From: Aequorivita aurantiaca
Lineage (GTDB): Bacteria > Bacteroidota > Bacteroidia > Flavobacteriales > Flavobacteriaceae
NCBI RefSeq assembly: GCF_030410135.1
Contig: NZ_JAUGQQ010000009.1
Location: 1 to 64,000, forward strand
Direction of reading: 5' to 3'
Length of the DNA stretch: 64,000 nt
Numbering within the stretch: position 1 is the first letter of the stretch; every line of letters starts with the position of its first letter. Positions 26,148-35,279 of this stretch are shown one piece after another. The translations under genes were made by a program, and so were the position numbers. The notes beneath the pieces were generated by a model, which saw only the letters and a list, made by a program, of their open reading frames with translations, was not told the origin of the DNA and did no database searches.

Positions 26148-26751
26148 GCTTTTCGTTTAAAAGTTTGCTTATGGGATGCAATGGACATTCCGCAGTGTCA
26201 TTCAACTTTTTTTTGATGGTTATAATATCTTTCTTTTCAAAACCTTGATGGAGCTTTTCTATTCCCACCGCCTTAAATGGAAATAACCAAAACCCGGTTA
26301 TATTCTTAAAATTTTCAGCCCACATATCATCGGGAATATCCTTACTAGCTATGGGATGGGATTGGTCTTTTTCAAAATGATCGATCAATTGGTCCAAGGA
26401 CCAATGTAGCTCTTCCTCGGTCTGCAACTGTATCTTGGCATTAATATGAACAGCGGTATAATCCCAAGTGGGAATATTGGGATCCGCATACCAAGAAGAG
26501 GAAACGTAAGCATCGGGTCCCTTAAAAATGAGCAGCATTTCCTTATGGTCCATAAGATGCTCCCGCATTGGGTTATGATTCGCGATATGGGCAAACAGTT
26601 TATAGTCGGACGCCGTGCCATCTACCAATACAGGAATATGCGTGGCCAAAAGCTCCTCCCCTCGCATCACCACCGTGGCAAAGGGATGTTGCTTTATAGA
26701 TCTAAAAATATATTCTGGATCGTTATTTTTATACTTGGGGGGTTGGTACAT
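26137..26751 (-). CDS. PaiB-family FMN-binding protein
   Basis: A 204-residue protein starting MYQPPKYKNNDPEYIFRSIKQHPFATVV, the signature of the PaiB/FMN-binding split-barrel family. Further markers are HIPVLVD, HIANHNPM, LLIFKGPDAYVSSSWYADP, PTWDYTAVH and the late DDMWAENFKNITGFWLF. PaiB was named a negative regulator of sporulation and degradative enzymes in Bacillus but is structurally an FMN-binding protein with no DNA-binding motif, so an enzymatic role is equally possible. The gene overlaps the DUF1989 gene by 11 bp, implying co-translation. Confidence 0.93.
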   Translation of the reverse strand: MYQPPKYKNNDPEYIFRSIKQHPFATVVMRGEELLATHIPVLVDGTASDYKLFAHIANHNPMREHLMDHKEMLLIFKGPDAYVSSSWYADPNIPTWDYTAVHINAKIQLQTEEELHWSLDQLIDHFEKDQSHPIASKDIPDDMWAENFKNITGFWLFPFKAVGIEKLHQGFEKKDIITIKKKLNDTAECPLHPISKLLNEKHDL

Positions 26752-26922
26752 TTTTCGAATTGGTGTTGTTGAAAGAACCGATATTATTTTATGGTTTAGG
26801 GGAATAAAGTTACAAACACGGCTTGAAAAAACAAGTAATGAAAATTTTAATATTGAAAAGGCGCAGGAGAAAGTCCTACTTTATTATTTGCCAGTCCACC
26901 ATATTTACTGCCGATGTGCACT

Positions 26923-27609
26923 CTATGATTTTGCGGAATGGAAAGGACATTTCCACTGTTCGCCCACATTTCTACCGCTATATTGCCGCGCCTCACTGCT
27001 CTCTCCGAAATCTTCCAAAACAGGATTTATATTTCCCTGTAACGCTGCGTCCCGTTGCCTAATTTTGTCGCGCACTTTATGATATGCTCCCATTTCGCGC
27101 AGTTTTTCAAATTGCCAATGCAGGTTAAAAACTAGTGTTACATACGGAGCCCGTCTTGCCAACCTTGAGCTTTTTGGGTGCATTCCTACAACGTAAAAGG
27201 CGCGGCCCCCAATACTGAAACTGAAATTTGAATTTTCCGGATCATCACTTACGTTCGGGTCCCATTCATCCGTATCCTTCTCGTGGATAAATTGCAATTG
27301 CCGCCATAAAAGATTTTCAAACTCTATTTCTGAAACTGTTTCCGCATTGGGAAAAACTGCGATAAAAGTTTTGAACTTGTTATCGGTAAAATTATAATTT
27401 TCCAAATATACTTTCAGGTCCTTCAAGATTTCCTTAGCCGTGGTTCTGCTTCCAAATGTTTCATAATCATGGATTTCATAGTCGCCCATAGAGAATACTG
27501 TATTTGCCATAATACAGGGATGCTTTTGTTCAATAATGAAATTCTTGAATTTCTCTTCAATCTGTTCAGGAAAGTATTGGCTTGAGTGCAAGGGAGTAGT
27601 CGTTTTCAT
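26923..27609 (-). CDS. YqcI/YcgG (GntA-like) haem-dependent N-hydroxylase family protein
   Basis: The 228-residue protein matches the YqcI/YcgG family: HPCIMANTVFSMGDYEIHDYETFGS, FIAVFPNAETVSEIEFENLLWRQLQ, WDPNVSDDPENSNFSFSIGGRAFYVVGMHP, SRLARRAPYVTLVFN and a final GEQWKCPFH. GntA, from the same family, hydroxylates a guanidino nitrogen in guanitoxin biosynthesis using haem. The HP-x-x dipeptides (HPC near 29, HPKSS) and WKCPFH tail are typical of these enzymes and may supply haem ligands. It is encoded 171 bp upstream of the PaiB-like and DUF1989 genes on the same strand. Substrate is unknown; amino-acid or guanidine N-hydroxylation is inferred from the family. Confidence 0.9.
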   Translation of the reverse strand: MKTTTPLHSSQYFPEQIEEKFKNFIIEQKHPCIMANTVFSMGDYEIHDYETFGSRTTAKEILKDLKVYLENYNFTDNKFKTFIAVFPNAETVSEIEFENLLWRQLQFIHEKDTDEWDPNVSDDPENSNFSFSIGGRAFYVVGMHPKSSRLARRAPYVTLVFNLHWQFEKLREMGAYHKVRDKIRQRDAALQGNINPVLEDFGESSEARQYSGRNVGEQWKCPFHSAKS

Positions 27610-28001
27610 TTTTTTTATTTGAAATTTATAATGAAAATCCTGAACAATAATCCACTTTAATAAGCCTTTAGCAGAGGTTTAATAGATTTTTAAGATGCGA
27701 AAAGGGTTTGTGTTATTAGCTGTTTGAAAAGTGTCAGTATTTCAATTAAGATGTATATACTCCCAAAAAGGGAATTCATATTTTCTTTTAATTATTTCAA
27801 TATTAAATGTTGGTTAGTAAAAAGCTAAGAATATGCTATATGAGAATACGGTAAAAAATTTCCCATTGCCCCATGCTTTTTGTCGTAGATGCCCCATTAT
27901 TTAGAAGAAATTCTTTTCTATTTTTACAGTACACAATTGAAAATGAATTATCTAGACAAGTGTTCAAAAACTTTATCCATTCAACCCAAAATTCAAAAGC
28001 C

Positions 28002-28592
28002 ATGAAATTTATATTCACTACCTTTTTTCTTTTATTAGTTGTCCTGCCCATCACTGCACAACACGATAAGCAGTATCTGTTGGATTATTTTGCCCAAACC
28101 GAAAACCGATTGCAAGAAGACATTGCTGGCCTGAGTTCGGCGCAAATGTTATATAAGGCTACGCCCGAAAGTTGGTCCATCAGTCAATGTTTGGAACATA
28201 TAATACTAACGGAGAAAATGATTTTTGATATGATAAAGACCAATCTGGAGCAACCGGTGAACACCGCCTTGGGCGTCCCAGTGAATACTGATGAACAAAT
28301 CCAGACTATGGTAACGGACAGAAGTTCCAAACACAAAGCCCCTGAGGCCTTGGTGCCGGAAGGAAAATACACCTCCCCCGATGCTGCGCTTTCAGATTTG
28401 CAATCAGGCCGAATGGAGATATTCGCACTTATTGACGCCACTCCGGATGCGAGCCTACGCAGCCACGTGTCCGAAACTCCCGCTGGAGTGGTGGATGCCT
28501 ATCAAAACTTACTTTTTCTTGCCGGACATACAGCCCGGCATACCTTGCAAATAGAAGAGGTGAAGGCCGAACCAGGATTTCAGAAGCTTTAG
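28002..28592 (+). CDS. Exported DinB-like four-helix protein
   Basis: The frame is open from 27873, but ATG at 28002 begins a convincing signal peptide (MKFIFTTFFLLLVVLPITAQ), so this start is preferred and gives 196 residues. The mature part has the DinB/YfiT-like helical bundle with putative metal ligands: SWSISQCLEHIILTE (His in helix 2) and LFLAGHTARHTLQIEEV (two His in helix 4). DinB-fold proteins bind zinc or nickel and often act in thiol transfer or are uncharacterised. Proteins of this type with a signal peptide are common in Flavobacteriia. It is a single gene on the plus strand, divergent from the GntA-like gene. Confidence 0.88.
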   Translation: MKFIFTTFFLLLVVLPITAQHDKQYLLDYFAQTENRLQEDIAGLSSAQMLYKATPESWSISQCLEHIILTEKMIFDMIKTNLEQPVNTALGVPVNTDEQIQTMVTDRSSKHKAPEALVPEGKYTSPDAALSDLQSGRMEIFALIDATPDASLRSHVSETPAGVVDAYQNLLFLAGHTARHTLQIEEVKAEPGFQKL

Positions 28593-28728
28593 GGATACAA
28601 TCTGGGTAAGAGTCAATTGCCTTGGCGGATTCAATTGGTTTGTGCTGGACACTCGGCGATAAATGGCCAGAACGGGATTAAGAAAAAATTCATGGATAAA
28701 GTGAGTTTTTATCGCATAGGGCTTTTCT

Positions 28729-29172
28729 TTATAGCATCATAAAAATCAAAATCTCAATGGGTATTTCACCTGATACGGTATATAAAACAGGGTTATAGTC
28801 CCCTTTTCCTTGTCGAAGATATTTTCCATCCCACGTATACAGCACGGTTTCGTAATCCCCTTTTCCCTGCCGCACATATTTTCCGTCCCACGTGTATAGC
28901 ACGGGATTATAGTCCCCTTTGCCCTGCCGTAGATATTTGCCGTCCCAGGTTGCCAAAACTGTATTGTAATCTCCTTTCCCCTGGCGGATGTACTTATCCG
29001 TTAGTGTATATAGTACGGTTTCATAACTCCCCTTGCCCTGCCTGAGATACTTGCCATCCCAAGTAGCCAAAACGGTATTGTATTCTCCCTTTCCTTCCCT
29101 GATATAGCTTTGGGAATAATGGATCAATGGAAAAAGAAACAGCGTAGCTATAGCAATGAATTTAATTGACAT
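28729..29172 (-). CDS. Exported protein made of six 19-residue YxRxGKGxY repeats
   Basis: The 147-residue product has a signal peptide (1-21, ending IHYSQ), then exactly six tandem 19-residue units (22-135), for example KYLRQGKGDYNTVLATWDG and KYVRQGKGDYETVLYTWDG, and a hydrophobic 12-residue tail EIPIEILIFMML. The repeat has a fixed Y-x-R-x-GKG-x-Y core and alternates at the end of each unit (ATWDG/YTWDG), so it should form a regular stack of short beta hairpins, somewhat MORN-like but shorter. At DNA level the units are 57 bp and well conserved, implying recent duplication or strong selection. I know no function for it. It is a lone gene on the minus strand, convergent with the DinB-like gene. 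Confidence 0.8.
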   Translation of the reverse strand: MSIKFIAIATLFLFPLIHYSQSYIREGKGEYNTVLATWDGKYLRQGKGSYETVLYTLTDKYIRQGKGDYNTVLATWDGKYLRQGKGDYNPVLYTWDGKYVRQGKGDYETVLYTWDGKYLRQGKGDYNPVLYTVSGEIPIEILIFMML

Positions 29173-29474
29173 ATTTTCTTTCCTTTTAATTTTTAAAATT
29201 AGAACAATATAATAATAGAGAGGCCTTTGGCAAAATTTGTTATGGTTTGAAATTTATTTCGTTTTCATTAAAAACCTTTAAAGGTCTTTTCGTAGTAGGA
29301 CGACAATTTCCAGTTTCTAAAAAATCGCTTCACTAAGTTTAAAAACTTGTGTTTTTAAATATTTTTTCTTGATTGTGCAGTAATTTGATATTCCAAAAAT
29401 TTGGAGAATCCTCAGGTTTTATTTATTAATAAGGAAATATTCATTTACCTTATGGTTATAAAAAACTGCGGACT
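29173..29474. other. AT-rich divergent intergenic region, 302 bp
   Basis: It separates the repeat-protein gene (-) from the BCCT gene (+). It holds a perfect 9-bp inverted repeat TTTAAAAAC/GTTTTTAAA (29338-29359) with a 4-base loop followed by a T-rich tail, which looks like a terminator on the plus strand although no plus-strand gene precedes it. It could end a short untranslated transcript or act as an operator. No ORF was seen. Confidence 0.5.
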
Positions 29475-31438
29475 ATGAAAAAGAAATTACGATCAACCTT
29501 CAGCTGGGGAATTATGGTACCCAGTCTAATTTTTATTCTAGGATTAAGCCTGCTATCGGCGCTTCTGCCACAATTTACCCAAAGCCTTTTGGAAATTGCC
29601 AAGGAATATATCTTTCGGAATCTCAATTGGGTTTATGTTTGGTCTGTAACTTTCTTCGTACTGGTTTTGATTTATTTAATGATCAGCAAATACGGAAAGA
29701 TTCGTTTGGGACCCAACGACAGCAAGCCGGAACATTCTTTTTTCTCGTGGATTGCGATGCTCTTTGCCGCGGGTATGGGAATTGGGTTGATGTATTTCAG
29801 CGTAGCGGAACCCATGCAGCACTTTTCCGACCCATTGTTTGCCGGGGAACCGTTTTCCGCTCGTGCCAAAGACGCTCAATTGTTCACCTTCTTCCATTGG
29901 GGAATCCATGCGTGGGCCATTTATGCCGTGGTGGGGCTTTCACTTTCTTATTTCGCCTTTCGTTATAGACTGCCACTTTCCCTGCGCAGTTGTTTCTATC
30001 CATTATTAAAGGAAAGGATAAAGGGAAATTGGGGAAATGCCATCGACATTTTTGCCCTCTGCAGCACCTTTTTTGGAATTACCACTACTCTGGGCTTTGG
30101 CGTAGTACAAATAAACGCCGGCCTGCAAATTCTCAATGTCCTGCCATCTACCGAATTTATATATCAGGTTTTAATTGTGGCAACTTTAGTGTCACTGGCC
30201 ATTTTCTCGGCCACAACTGGGGTGAATAAAGGAATAAAAGTATTGAGTAGCATAAACATCATTGGCGTGGTTTGCCTATTGATTTTTGTATTGGTCTTTG
30301 GTCCAACGGTATATTTAATAGGCAGCTTTACCGAAGGTTTAGGCTATTATCTCAGCAATTTTATGGAGCTCACTTTTAGCACGCATGTGTATAATGAGGA
30401 GCGCCTGCCGTGGTTTTATAATTGGACAATACTGTATTGGGCTTGGTGGATCTCCTGGTCTCCTTACGTAGGTCTGTTTATTGCCAGGATTTCTAAGGGA
30501 AGAACCATTCGCGAGTTTATAGCGGCAGTATTAATAGTACAATTTGGATAGATTTTTATGAGGCCGGCGGCGCGCTGAGCCAATTGGCCACCAATGCCGA
30601 TGCGCTTACTTTTCGGCTTCTGGAATATTTGCCGCTTACTTCCATTACCAGTTTCATGGTGATTGCCATTATCATTATCTTCTTTGTCACTTCCGCCGAT
30701 TCGGGAATTTTGGTAATGAACAGCATTTCTACAAAGAATTTCCCGAAATCCCCCAAGTGGCAGATGGTATTTTGGGGGGTGGCCTTAGCCGCTTTGGCAT
30801 TGCTGCTACTGAACGCCGGTGGGTTGCAATCGCTGCAAACTATGACGCTTTTGACCGCCCTTCCATTTTCAATTATAATGATTCTTTTTGTGGTAAGTCT
30901 TTTGAAGGGACTTATGGTTGACAAAAGTTATTATGACCGAAAACTTTCGGCATACACCGTTCCTTGGTCTGGGGAATTTTGGAAGGAAAGGTTAAAGCAG
31001 ATTATCTCCATAAACGATAAACCGTCCGTCGATACTTTTATTCAGACTACCGTCAAGGCGGCCTTTACGGATCTTCAGATGGAATTTCAGCAAAATGGAA
31101 TTCCCACGGAAATAAATACATTGTCAAACCCTACGCGCATAGAAATTACGGTACAATATAACCGATTGAACAATTTCCTTTATGGGGTAAAAAATCAATC
31201 GCAGACAGTTTCAAACTTTGTAATCGAGGAGAGCAACCTGCCCAATGTGGAAGATAGCAAACGCTATTTTCCTGAAGCCTATTTCGGGGATCAGCGCGAA
31301 GGTTATGACGTACAATATTTCACTAAAAACGAATTGATTTCGGATGTTTTAAAACATTACGAACGCTATTTGGAAATTGTTGCTGCGGAAGAAAATGAAT
31401 TGTTCGTAAGTAGTGATGCCAATAAGAGGATGTATTGA
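29475..31438 (+). pseudogene. BCCT-family (betaine/choline/carnitine) transporter broken by an internal deletion and frameshift
   Basis: The first 358 codons encode a normal BCCT start: FAAGMGIGLMYFSVAEPM, FFHWGIHAWAIYAVVGL, FFGITTTLGFGV and YWAWWISWSPYVGLFIARISKGRTIREF. The frame then ends at TAG (30549-30551) after AAVLIVQFG. The gene continues in another frame with STIWIDFYEAGGALSQLATNADALTF, FFVTSADSGILVMN and a cytoplasmic C-terminal tail like that of BetT-type transporters. In intact BCCT proteins about 15 residues (a Pro-containing helix ending in Trp...Phe-Gly-Asn) lie between these points; they are missing. Thus a small deletion not divisible by three, rather than a single-base error, best explains the break. 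The TM bundle is cut, so transport is probably lost. The C-terminal fragment has an internal ATG (30584). Confidence 0.85.
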
Positions 31439-31532
31439 TTCCTCTTTCAATATAACCAATGCAGAATGCATCCATAATTAAATAATTCGATACTTCCCAT
31501 AAAATAAAAGGCAGATAATCCTAGCCAATAAA

Positions 31533-31563
31533 AAAACCTATATCATAAACTGATATAGGTTTT
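31533..31563. terminator. Bidirectional intrinsic terminator
   Basis: A perfect 13-bp stem AAAACCTATATCA/TGATATAGGTTTT with a 5-base loop is flanked by an A run on the left and T on the right. It ends the minus-strand Asn/Gln-rich gene and can also end BCCT transcripts. Confidence 0.88.
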
Positions 31564-31587
31564 TCAACATTATTACCAATAATATTT

Positions 31588-31926
31588 TTATTGGTTTCTT
31601 TGATTTTGATCGCGTTGGTTCTGACCGCGCTGATTTTGATCGCGCTGACTTTCGTCCCATTGATCCTCAGCCTGATTCTGACCTTGCTGGTTCTGATCTC
31701 TTTGGTTTTGATCTTGCTGATTTTGTCCTCTTTGGTTTTGATCTTGCTGATTTTGGCCTCTTTGGTTTTGATCCTGCTGATTTTGGCCTCTTTGGTTTTG
31801 ATCCTGCTGATTTTGATCTCTTTGGTTTTGACCTTGCTGGTTTTGATCTCTCTGGTTTTGATCCCTTTGATTATCACCCTGTTGGTTCTGATTCTGTTGG
31901 TTCTGATTTTCTCTTGAATTGTTCAT
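31588..31926 (-). CDS. Low-complexity Asn/Gln/Arg/Asp repeat protein, 112 aa
   Basis: The product begins MNNSRENQNQQNQNQQ and consists almost wholly of 5-residue steps DQNQR, GQNQQ and variants, arranged as 10-residue (30-bp) units; only AEDQWDESQ near residue 85 interrupts them. It is very hydrophilic and should be disordered. The gene ends 25 bp before a strong terminator that works on this strand, which favours this strand over the Leu/Ile-rich frame on the other. No signal peptide is present. Function is unknown; stress-related or phase-separating roles would be guesses. The chance that the ORF is only a by-product of a 30-bp DNA repeat is real. Confidence 0.55.
   Translation of the reverse strand: MNNSRENQNQQNQNQQGDNQRDQNQRDQNQQGQNQRDQNQQDQNQRGQNQQDQNQRGQNQQDQNQRGQNQQDQNQRDQNQQGQNQAEDQWDESQRDQNQRGQNQRDQNQRNQ
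31681..31860. repeat. Tandem 30-bp repeat (two 15-bp halves)
   Basis: About six units of the form TTTGGTTTTGATCTTGCTGA plus TTTTGGCCTC follow one another with few changes, each made of two related 15-bp halves. They encode the DQNQRGQNQQ decapeptides of the overlapping minus-strand gene. Tracts like this change copy number by slippage. Confidence 0.85.
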
Positions 31927-32211
31927 AGCTGTAATTTTTATTATTATTAATATTTCTAAATTACACCACTATTATAGATAAAATAATATATAATCTGTTA
32001 ATTGGATAATTTTTAACCCAATTTATCCGATAAGGTTCGTTTGGTTTTCAATAAAGCACTTCCTTCCTTCAATATCATATTCATTGAAAATTTAATTTGA
32101 TATTTACTACATAACCGAAACGCTATAGCTTTTTTAGATTTGAAGAAGGTGGTTATAGTTTTAATCAGCAGTTCAAACGAAAAGCGCCAGTCTTTCAAAG
32201 GCCAAACCGCT

Positions 32212-32895
32212 TTATAAAGGAATGCGCGGATAATTGTGAATTTCCTTTTCCTGCCCATCCTTTACATTAAGAATTTTACTGGGGCGAAACTTTTCGGCAA
32301 TTTCCCTCGCCTTATTACATGCATCCTCTTCATTGTCAAAAGCTTTTACCAATTCCTGGTTATGGTCGAAAACGTACCACTGCTTTTTCCCGCCGTGCCA
32401 CTGCACCCGAAAGGTTCTCTCTTTTAGAATGGAATTTCTTCCCCTCAAAATATCCAAAATTATTTTACCATCACTAAAATTCCCATCGGGATAAGGCATG
32501 GGAAGAAGTGCGAAAAAAATGTAGTAAAGGGAAAAATAGGTAAATTGATAAGTAAATATGCTGGTTTCTATTAACTGTTGCTGTATCAAAATGATTACGG
32601 CAACCAACCCCAGCAGGTTAAATAAGCTTCCTCCCGCGAATATCAGGATATTGCTCCATTTTCTGTTAATGCGTAAATTTTCAAAGGTGCACAGGCCGTA
32701 CCAAAAGTAATATTTACGAACTTCGATCATTCCCACTTTAAAGATTGGTTTACCCGTGCCCACACTCACTTTAATGTTTTTCCCACCCATCAACCATGCG
32801 AAAAAAACATGGCCGCCCTCATGCAAAATTGAAATGAGCGGCATTACCAAAAAGAAGGCGAGAAAGAATTTCGGTAAGTCGCTAATTTCAAACAT
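32212..32895 (-). CDS. M50-like (site-2-protease type) membrane metalloprotease
   Basis: A 227-residue membrane protein. Helix 1 (about 8-36) carries ISILHEGGHVFFAWLMGG, an HExxH zinc motif as in M50 peptidases. Two further helices follow (WSNILIFAGGSLFNLLGLVAVI and FSLYYIFFALLPMPYPDG); PMPYPDGNFSDGKI corresponds to the second zinc-binding motif NxxPxxxxDG. The last 65 residues are a soluble domain with WHGGKKQWYVFDHNQELVKAFDNEEDA. M50 proteases cut substrates within the membrane, often anti-sigma factors. The protein is short and lacks a PDZ domain, like the minimal YhfN/SpoIVFB-type members. No candidate substrate is encoded nearby. Confidence 0.85.
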   Translation of the reverse strand: MFEISDLPKFFLAFFLVMPLISILHEGGHVFFAWLMGGKNIKVSVGTGKPIFKVGMIEVRKYYFWYGLCTFENLRINRKWSNILIFAGGSLFNLLGLVAVIILIQQQLIETSIFTYQFTYFSLYYIFFALLPMPYPDGNFSDGKIILDILRGRNSILKERTFRVQWHGGKKQWYVFDHNQELVKAFDNEEDACNKAREIAEKFRPSKILNVKDGQEKEIHNYPRIPL

Positions 32896-33145
32896 TTCCG
32901 TTGTTTTTTATGGGCGGCGTAGAGACATCCCCAATTTCTTATGGGTTAAGACGTTGCATATAAGCAATAATACCTACAAATATTATGAAAATGAAAATCG
33001 AAAAAAAGAAATTAACAGAATTTAGAAACAGGTTTTGGGTATCAACCAGCTTTGAATTCGATCTCAGCTTTTAGCGTAGATGAGATTGAATTAAATCACT
33101 GAAAAAGCCATCTACTAAAGCATAAATAGTAAACGAATATATCCC

Positions 33146-35191
33146 TCAACTAAAATCAAATCCAAAGTCCAAATCAATTTTGTTTTCCTTCTTGGCATCC
33201 TGAGCTTTGGAAAAAGTAGTATGCGGCTGTTCCTGCACTACCAGATTTTCTGGAAGGCCTTCCAAAAAGTAAGCGCTATTTATTTCCTCTTGGGAAAAGG
33301 GATTCATTGCATTGCTGTGGTGTGCATTCAGGGAGTCGGTGGTTCGGGTAATAATCAGTTCATTCTTGGCCCTTGTCAGCGCTACATACAGTACGCGCCT
33401 TTCTTCCTCTATCTCGTCCGTGCTTCCCAAGCTATAGGAGGATGGATAGGTTTTTGGCGATACATTCAGGACAAAGCATACGTCGGCTTCCAAACCCTTA
33501 GCGGAATGCACCGTGGAAATAACCACATGATCCTTATGTTCGGTAGTTTTTATTTTGGAACCTTCCAACACCGGGCTGCCTCCTAGGCTAATTGAATTGT
33601 CCAAAATACCTTCGGTAATAAATTCCCCGAGGGTGGAATAGTGTTCGGCCAATAATTCCAAAACCGGAAAATCCCCCTTTCTCTTTTCCTCCCAATCCTT
33701 TGCATATTTAAAGGCCAGGTCCAGCTCCATCTCCTTATACAATTCCTTTATGGCCTGCCTTACATTGCCTTTGTTGTTTTGGACCGCATTGTAATAGGTT
33801 TTTATTTTTTCGCCTTCCTTTCCGGGAATAATACTTTTTAAAAAGTCGCCATCCAGCTTAACACTATCCACGCCCATTATCTCCTTCAAATAATTGCTCG
33901 CCCTTACCTCGCCTATTCCATGTGCAAAAGTGAGATAGCGCATCCAAGCTATTTGGTCTGATGGATTGTTTACCACCCTTAAAATCGAAATCAGGTCCTT
34001 GATGTGTGCCGCTTCCAAAAATTTGCGACCGCCATAGGTTTCATAGGGAATTTTCTTTTGCAAAAATACTGCCTGTAGGGGTTTTGTATAATACTGGGAC
34101 CGACTGAGCACTAAAAAGTCTGAAAACATCTTTCCCCCCTCACGGAAGTCCGTCAATATTTTTTCAGCTATATAATTGGCCTCCTCAAATTGGTTTGATA
34201 CATTCACAACAACGGGCATCTTTCCTGGGCCTCTATGGGCGGTCAGTTTCTTATCATAAATAATGGGCGAGCGCTCGAGCAGCCAATTTGAAACGTCCAA
34301 TATTTCCTGCGTAGAACGATAATTCTTGTTCAATTTCTTTACTTCGGAATCCTGAACGCGTTCGCCGAAGGAATGTACATTTTTAAAATCCGCACCTCGG
34401 AAGGAATAGATGGACTGGGCATCGTCGCCCACGCAGAAAAGTTTACAAATATTTTCAAAAGGCGCCAGTAAATACCATTGCAACGGATTAGTATCCTGCA
34501 TCTCGTCCACCAGAATATAATCATAAGCCTTGGAGAGTATTGCCCTGGCCTCTTCATCTTTATGCAGCCTATTTCCCACTACCAGCAAGAGGTCATCATA
34601 GTCCAGATATTTTTGCTCCATTTTCAAGGCTTGGTATTCCTTTATTAACAGTTCCAATACCGGTCTCAGTTCCTCTATTTCCTCATTTGTTTCAACGTCA
34701 TCCTTGCCTCGGAACATTTGTTTTCTGATGGTTTCGGTGAGGTTGGTTCTGGTATTGCGCGCAAAGGAAAACAAATCCAGAATCTCTTGGGGCTTTATGC
34801 GTATCTGGCCATAGATTGTCTTGTCCTTGCCACAGGCCATTTTCATCAAGCTGAGCTGATCGTCCGAGTCGATTACCGTATAATTGGCCGCCCCAAAAAG
34901 ATTTGGAAAGCTGCTGATAAGCTGGTTGCACCAACTGTGAAAGGTGGAACCGTTGAGCGCCTGGGCATTCCTTCCCGGAATTCCAGCCTTCACCCGCTCC
35001 ACTATTTCACTTGCGGCACGTTTGGTAAAGGTGAGAATTTGGATCTTCTCAGCCGGGGTGCCATTTTCGATTAAATGTGCCGCCCGCCCAACAATGGTTT
35101 TTGTTTTTCCCGTGCCCGCCCCCGCAAGTAATAGTAAATGTTTTCCTTCAAAACGAATGGCTTCCTTTTGCTCTTGATTATATATTTCCAA
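33146..35191 (-). CDS. UvrD/PcrA/Rep-family SF1A DNA helicase
   Basis: The 681-residue protein has the SF1A motif set in order: Q motif near YNQEQKEAI, motif I LLAGAGTGKTKT (18-29), Ia ILTFTKRAASEI, II YILVDEMQDTN, III CVGDDAQSIYSFRGA, IV KLNKNYRSTQEIL, V VVISTVHSAKGLE and VI EERRVLYVALTRAK. It is a 3'-to-5' DNA translocase or helicase. The C-terminal 40 residues are variable and polar. It is close to PcrA/UvrD in length (usual 650-750), but I cannot tell housekeeping UvrD from a paralogue. It is divergent, 88 bp apart, from a gene for a UvrC-type GIY-YIG nuclease, which suggests joint work in DNA repair. Confidence 0.95.
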   Translation of the reverse strand: MEIYNQEQKEAIRFEGKHLLLLAGAGTGKTKTIVGRAAHLIENGTPAEKIQILTFTKRAASEIVERVKAGIPGRNAQALNGSTFHSWCNQLISSFPNLFGAANYTVIDSDDQLSLMKMACGKDKTIYGQIRIKPQEILDLFSFARNTRTNLTETIRKQMFRGKDDVETNEEIEELRPVLELLIKEYQALKMEQKYLDYDDLLLVVGNRLHKDEEARAILSKAYDYILVDEMQDTNPLQWYLLAPFENICKLFCVGDDAQSIYSFRGADFKNVHSFGERVQDSEVKKLNKNYRSTQEILDVSNWLLERSPIIYDKKLTAHRGPGKMPVVVNVSNQFEEANYIAEKILTDFREGGKMFSDFLVLSRSQYYTKPLQAVFLQKKIPYETYGGRKFLEAAHIKDLISILRVVNNPSDQIAWMRYLTFAHGIGEVRASNYLKEIMGVDSVKLDGDFLKSIIPGKEGEKIKTYYNAVQNNKGNVRQAIKELYKEMELDLAFKYAKDWEEKRKGDFPVLELLAEHYSTLGEFITEGILDNSISLGGSPVLEGSKIKTTEHKDHVVISTVHSAKGLEADVCFVLNVSPKTYPSSYSLGSTDEIEEERRVLYVALTRAKNELIITRTTDSLNAHHSNAMNPFSQEEINSAYFLEGLPENLVVQEQPHTTFSKAQDAKKENKIDLDFGFDFS

Positions 35192-35279
35192 CGCAATAAA
35201 TTTTTGGCATAAAGATAAGTGATATAACCCATACTTGGAAATATTCCATAATTTTGCCGTTTTTCCAATTTAAGTTAAA

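Noticed and set aside
28729-29172. Possible CRISPR array because of regular 57-bp repeats
   Set aside because: The units are adjacent with no spacers and stay in one reading frame with a signal peptide.
30584-31438. Separate gene starting at ATG 30584
   Set aside because: The product is exactly the C-terminal half of a BCCT transporter, and the coding match extends upstream of that ATG in the same frame.
31591-31917. Plus-strand Leu/Ile/Val-rich 108-residue frame, like a membrane protein
   Set aside because: It is the complement of the Asn/Gln repeat, and it lacks its own terminator; the hydrophobicity follows from the repeat sequence.
32013-32258. Minus-strand 81-codon frame downstream of the M50-like gene
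   Set aside because: It overlaps the end of the protease gene, has no recognisable domain and reads like untranslated DNA.
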